In this document: positions 63,156 through 63,179 of the stretch, piece by piece | Numbering within the stretch: position 1 is the first letter of the stretch | Layout: the number at the start of each line of letters is the position of its first letter | Source of the DNA: CAZGMJ01 sp964526785 | GTDB taxonomy: Bacteria > Planctomycetota > Phycisphaerae > Sedimentisphaerales > Anaerobacaceae | DNA length: 63,179 nt | NCBI GenBank assembly: GCA_964526785.1 | Contig: CAZGMJ010000031.1 | Location: 1 to 63,179 of the forward strand | Direction of reading: 5' to 3' | Notes under the pieces: generated by a model | The model's database searches: none | The model's input: the letters and a program-made list of their open reading frames with translations, nothing else | Told to the model about the DNA's origin: nothing | Program-made: the position numbers and the translations under genes

Positions 63156-63179
63156 ATGATGAAAGCGGCGTATCCTTAC
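63156..63179 (+). CDS. Possible gene start cut by the window end
   Basis: Two consecutive ATG codons at 63156 and 63159 follow GGATGGAAGG, a usable ribosome-binding site for the second. Only eight codons are visible, so nothing can be said about the product. Confidence 0.25.

Noticed and set aside
1..63179. CRISPR arrays, prophage genes, rRNA and tRNA genes
   Set aside because: A read through all gaps found no spaced direct repeats, no phage structural or integrase genes, and no cloverleaf-type sequence.

Overview
The window looks like a chromosomal segment of an anaerobic planctomycete, most likely of the class Phycisphaerae (Sedimentisphaerales-like). This is inferred from gene content, not from a marker gene. 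The signs are several sulfatases with Tat-type leaders, exported PQQ-type beta-propeller and Gfo/Idh proteins, DUF1593, DUF5060/GH140-like and GH99-like proteins, a rubrerythrin operon, and many stand-alone genes with Shine-Dalgarno starts. No rRNA, tRNA, CRISPR array or prophage was recognised.

Layout. 0-1.7 kb: a broken sulfatase end and a secreted esterase. 2.0-8.3 kb: signalling block with a hybrid histidine kinase carrying a Cys-rich PAS domain, a small exported protein, an HDOD-GAF histidine kinase and an HTH-REC regulator. 8.7-14.4 kb: PhoD-type phosphatase, TIM-barrel isomerase-like protein, GH-A glycosidase, SDR. 14.6-16.5 kb: ParB with three parS sites and no adjacent ParA. 16.5-22.9 kb: MltA, pectate lyase-like, GH99-like and GH140-like proteins. 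23-27 kb: AI-2E-type permease, a small membrane protein, then a less G+C-rich stretch with a DUF1573-like fragment, a Cys-rich exported protein and a membrane-anchored protein. 27.1-28.5 kb: a ParA-type ATPase fused to a CBM48/AMPK-beta-like glycogen-binding module. 29.2-32.7 kb: Hsp20, a nucleotidyltransferase-like protein, TPM and LemA proteins, a thioesterase. 32.8-42.3 kb: GH29 fucosidase, a GH-A-like protein, a frameshifted methyltransferase, two complete sulfatases, a membrane protein, a small DNA-binding-like protein, a release-factor-like protein and an exported RraA-like protein. 42.8-46.1 kb: small membrane and exported proteins around a TlpA-like thioredoxin. 46.3-52.6 kb: Gfo/Idh oxidoreductase, PurE, MEMO-family protein, TrpB2, an outer-membrane barrel and two small membrane proteins. 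52.8-60.1 kb: DUF1593 protein, an unrecognised 523-residue protein, a His-rich exported protein and an exported methyltransferase/beta-propeller fusion. 60.3-62.3 kb: rubrerythrin plus a double rubredoxin-NROR fusion. 62.5-63.2 kb: a decayed REP-associated transposase and a very small membrane ORF.

How it fits together. Much of the window serves breakdown of complex, partly sulfated plant or algal polysaccharide: sulfatases, fucosidase, pectate lyase, GH99-, GH140- and GH-A-like enzymes. These genes are scattered, not in one operon. The most unusual items are the ParA-CBM48 fusion lying about 12 kb from an orphan parB/parS locus, the Cys-rich exported protein locus beside a DUF1573 fragment, and the exported methyltransferase-like/beta-propeller fusion. 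Start codons below were chosen by Shine-Dalgarno spacing and signal-peptide position. Domain calls rest on motif recognition only; no database search was run.
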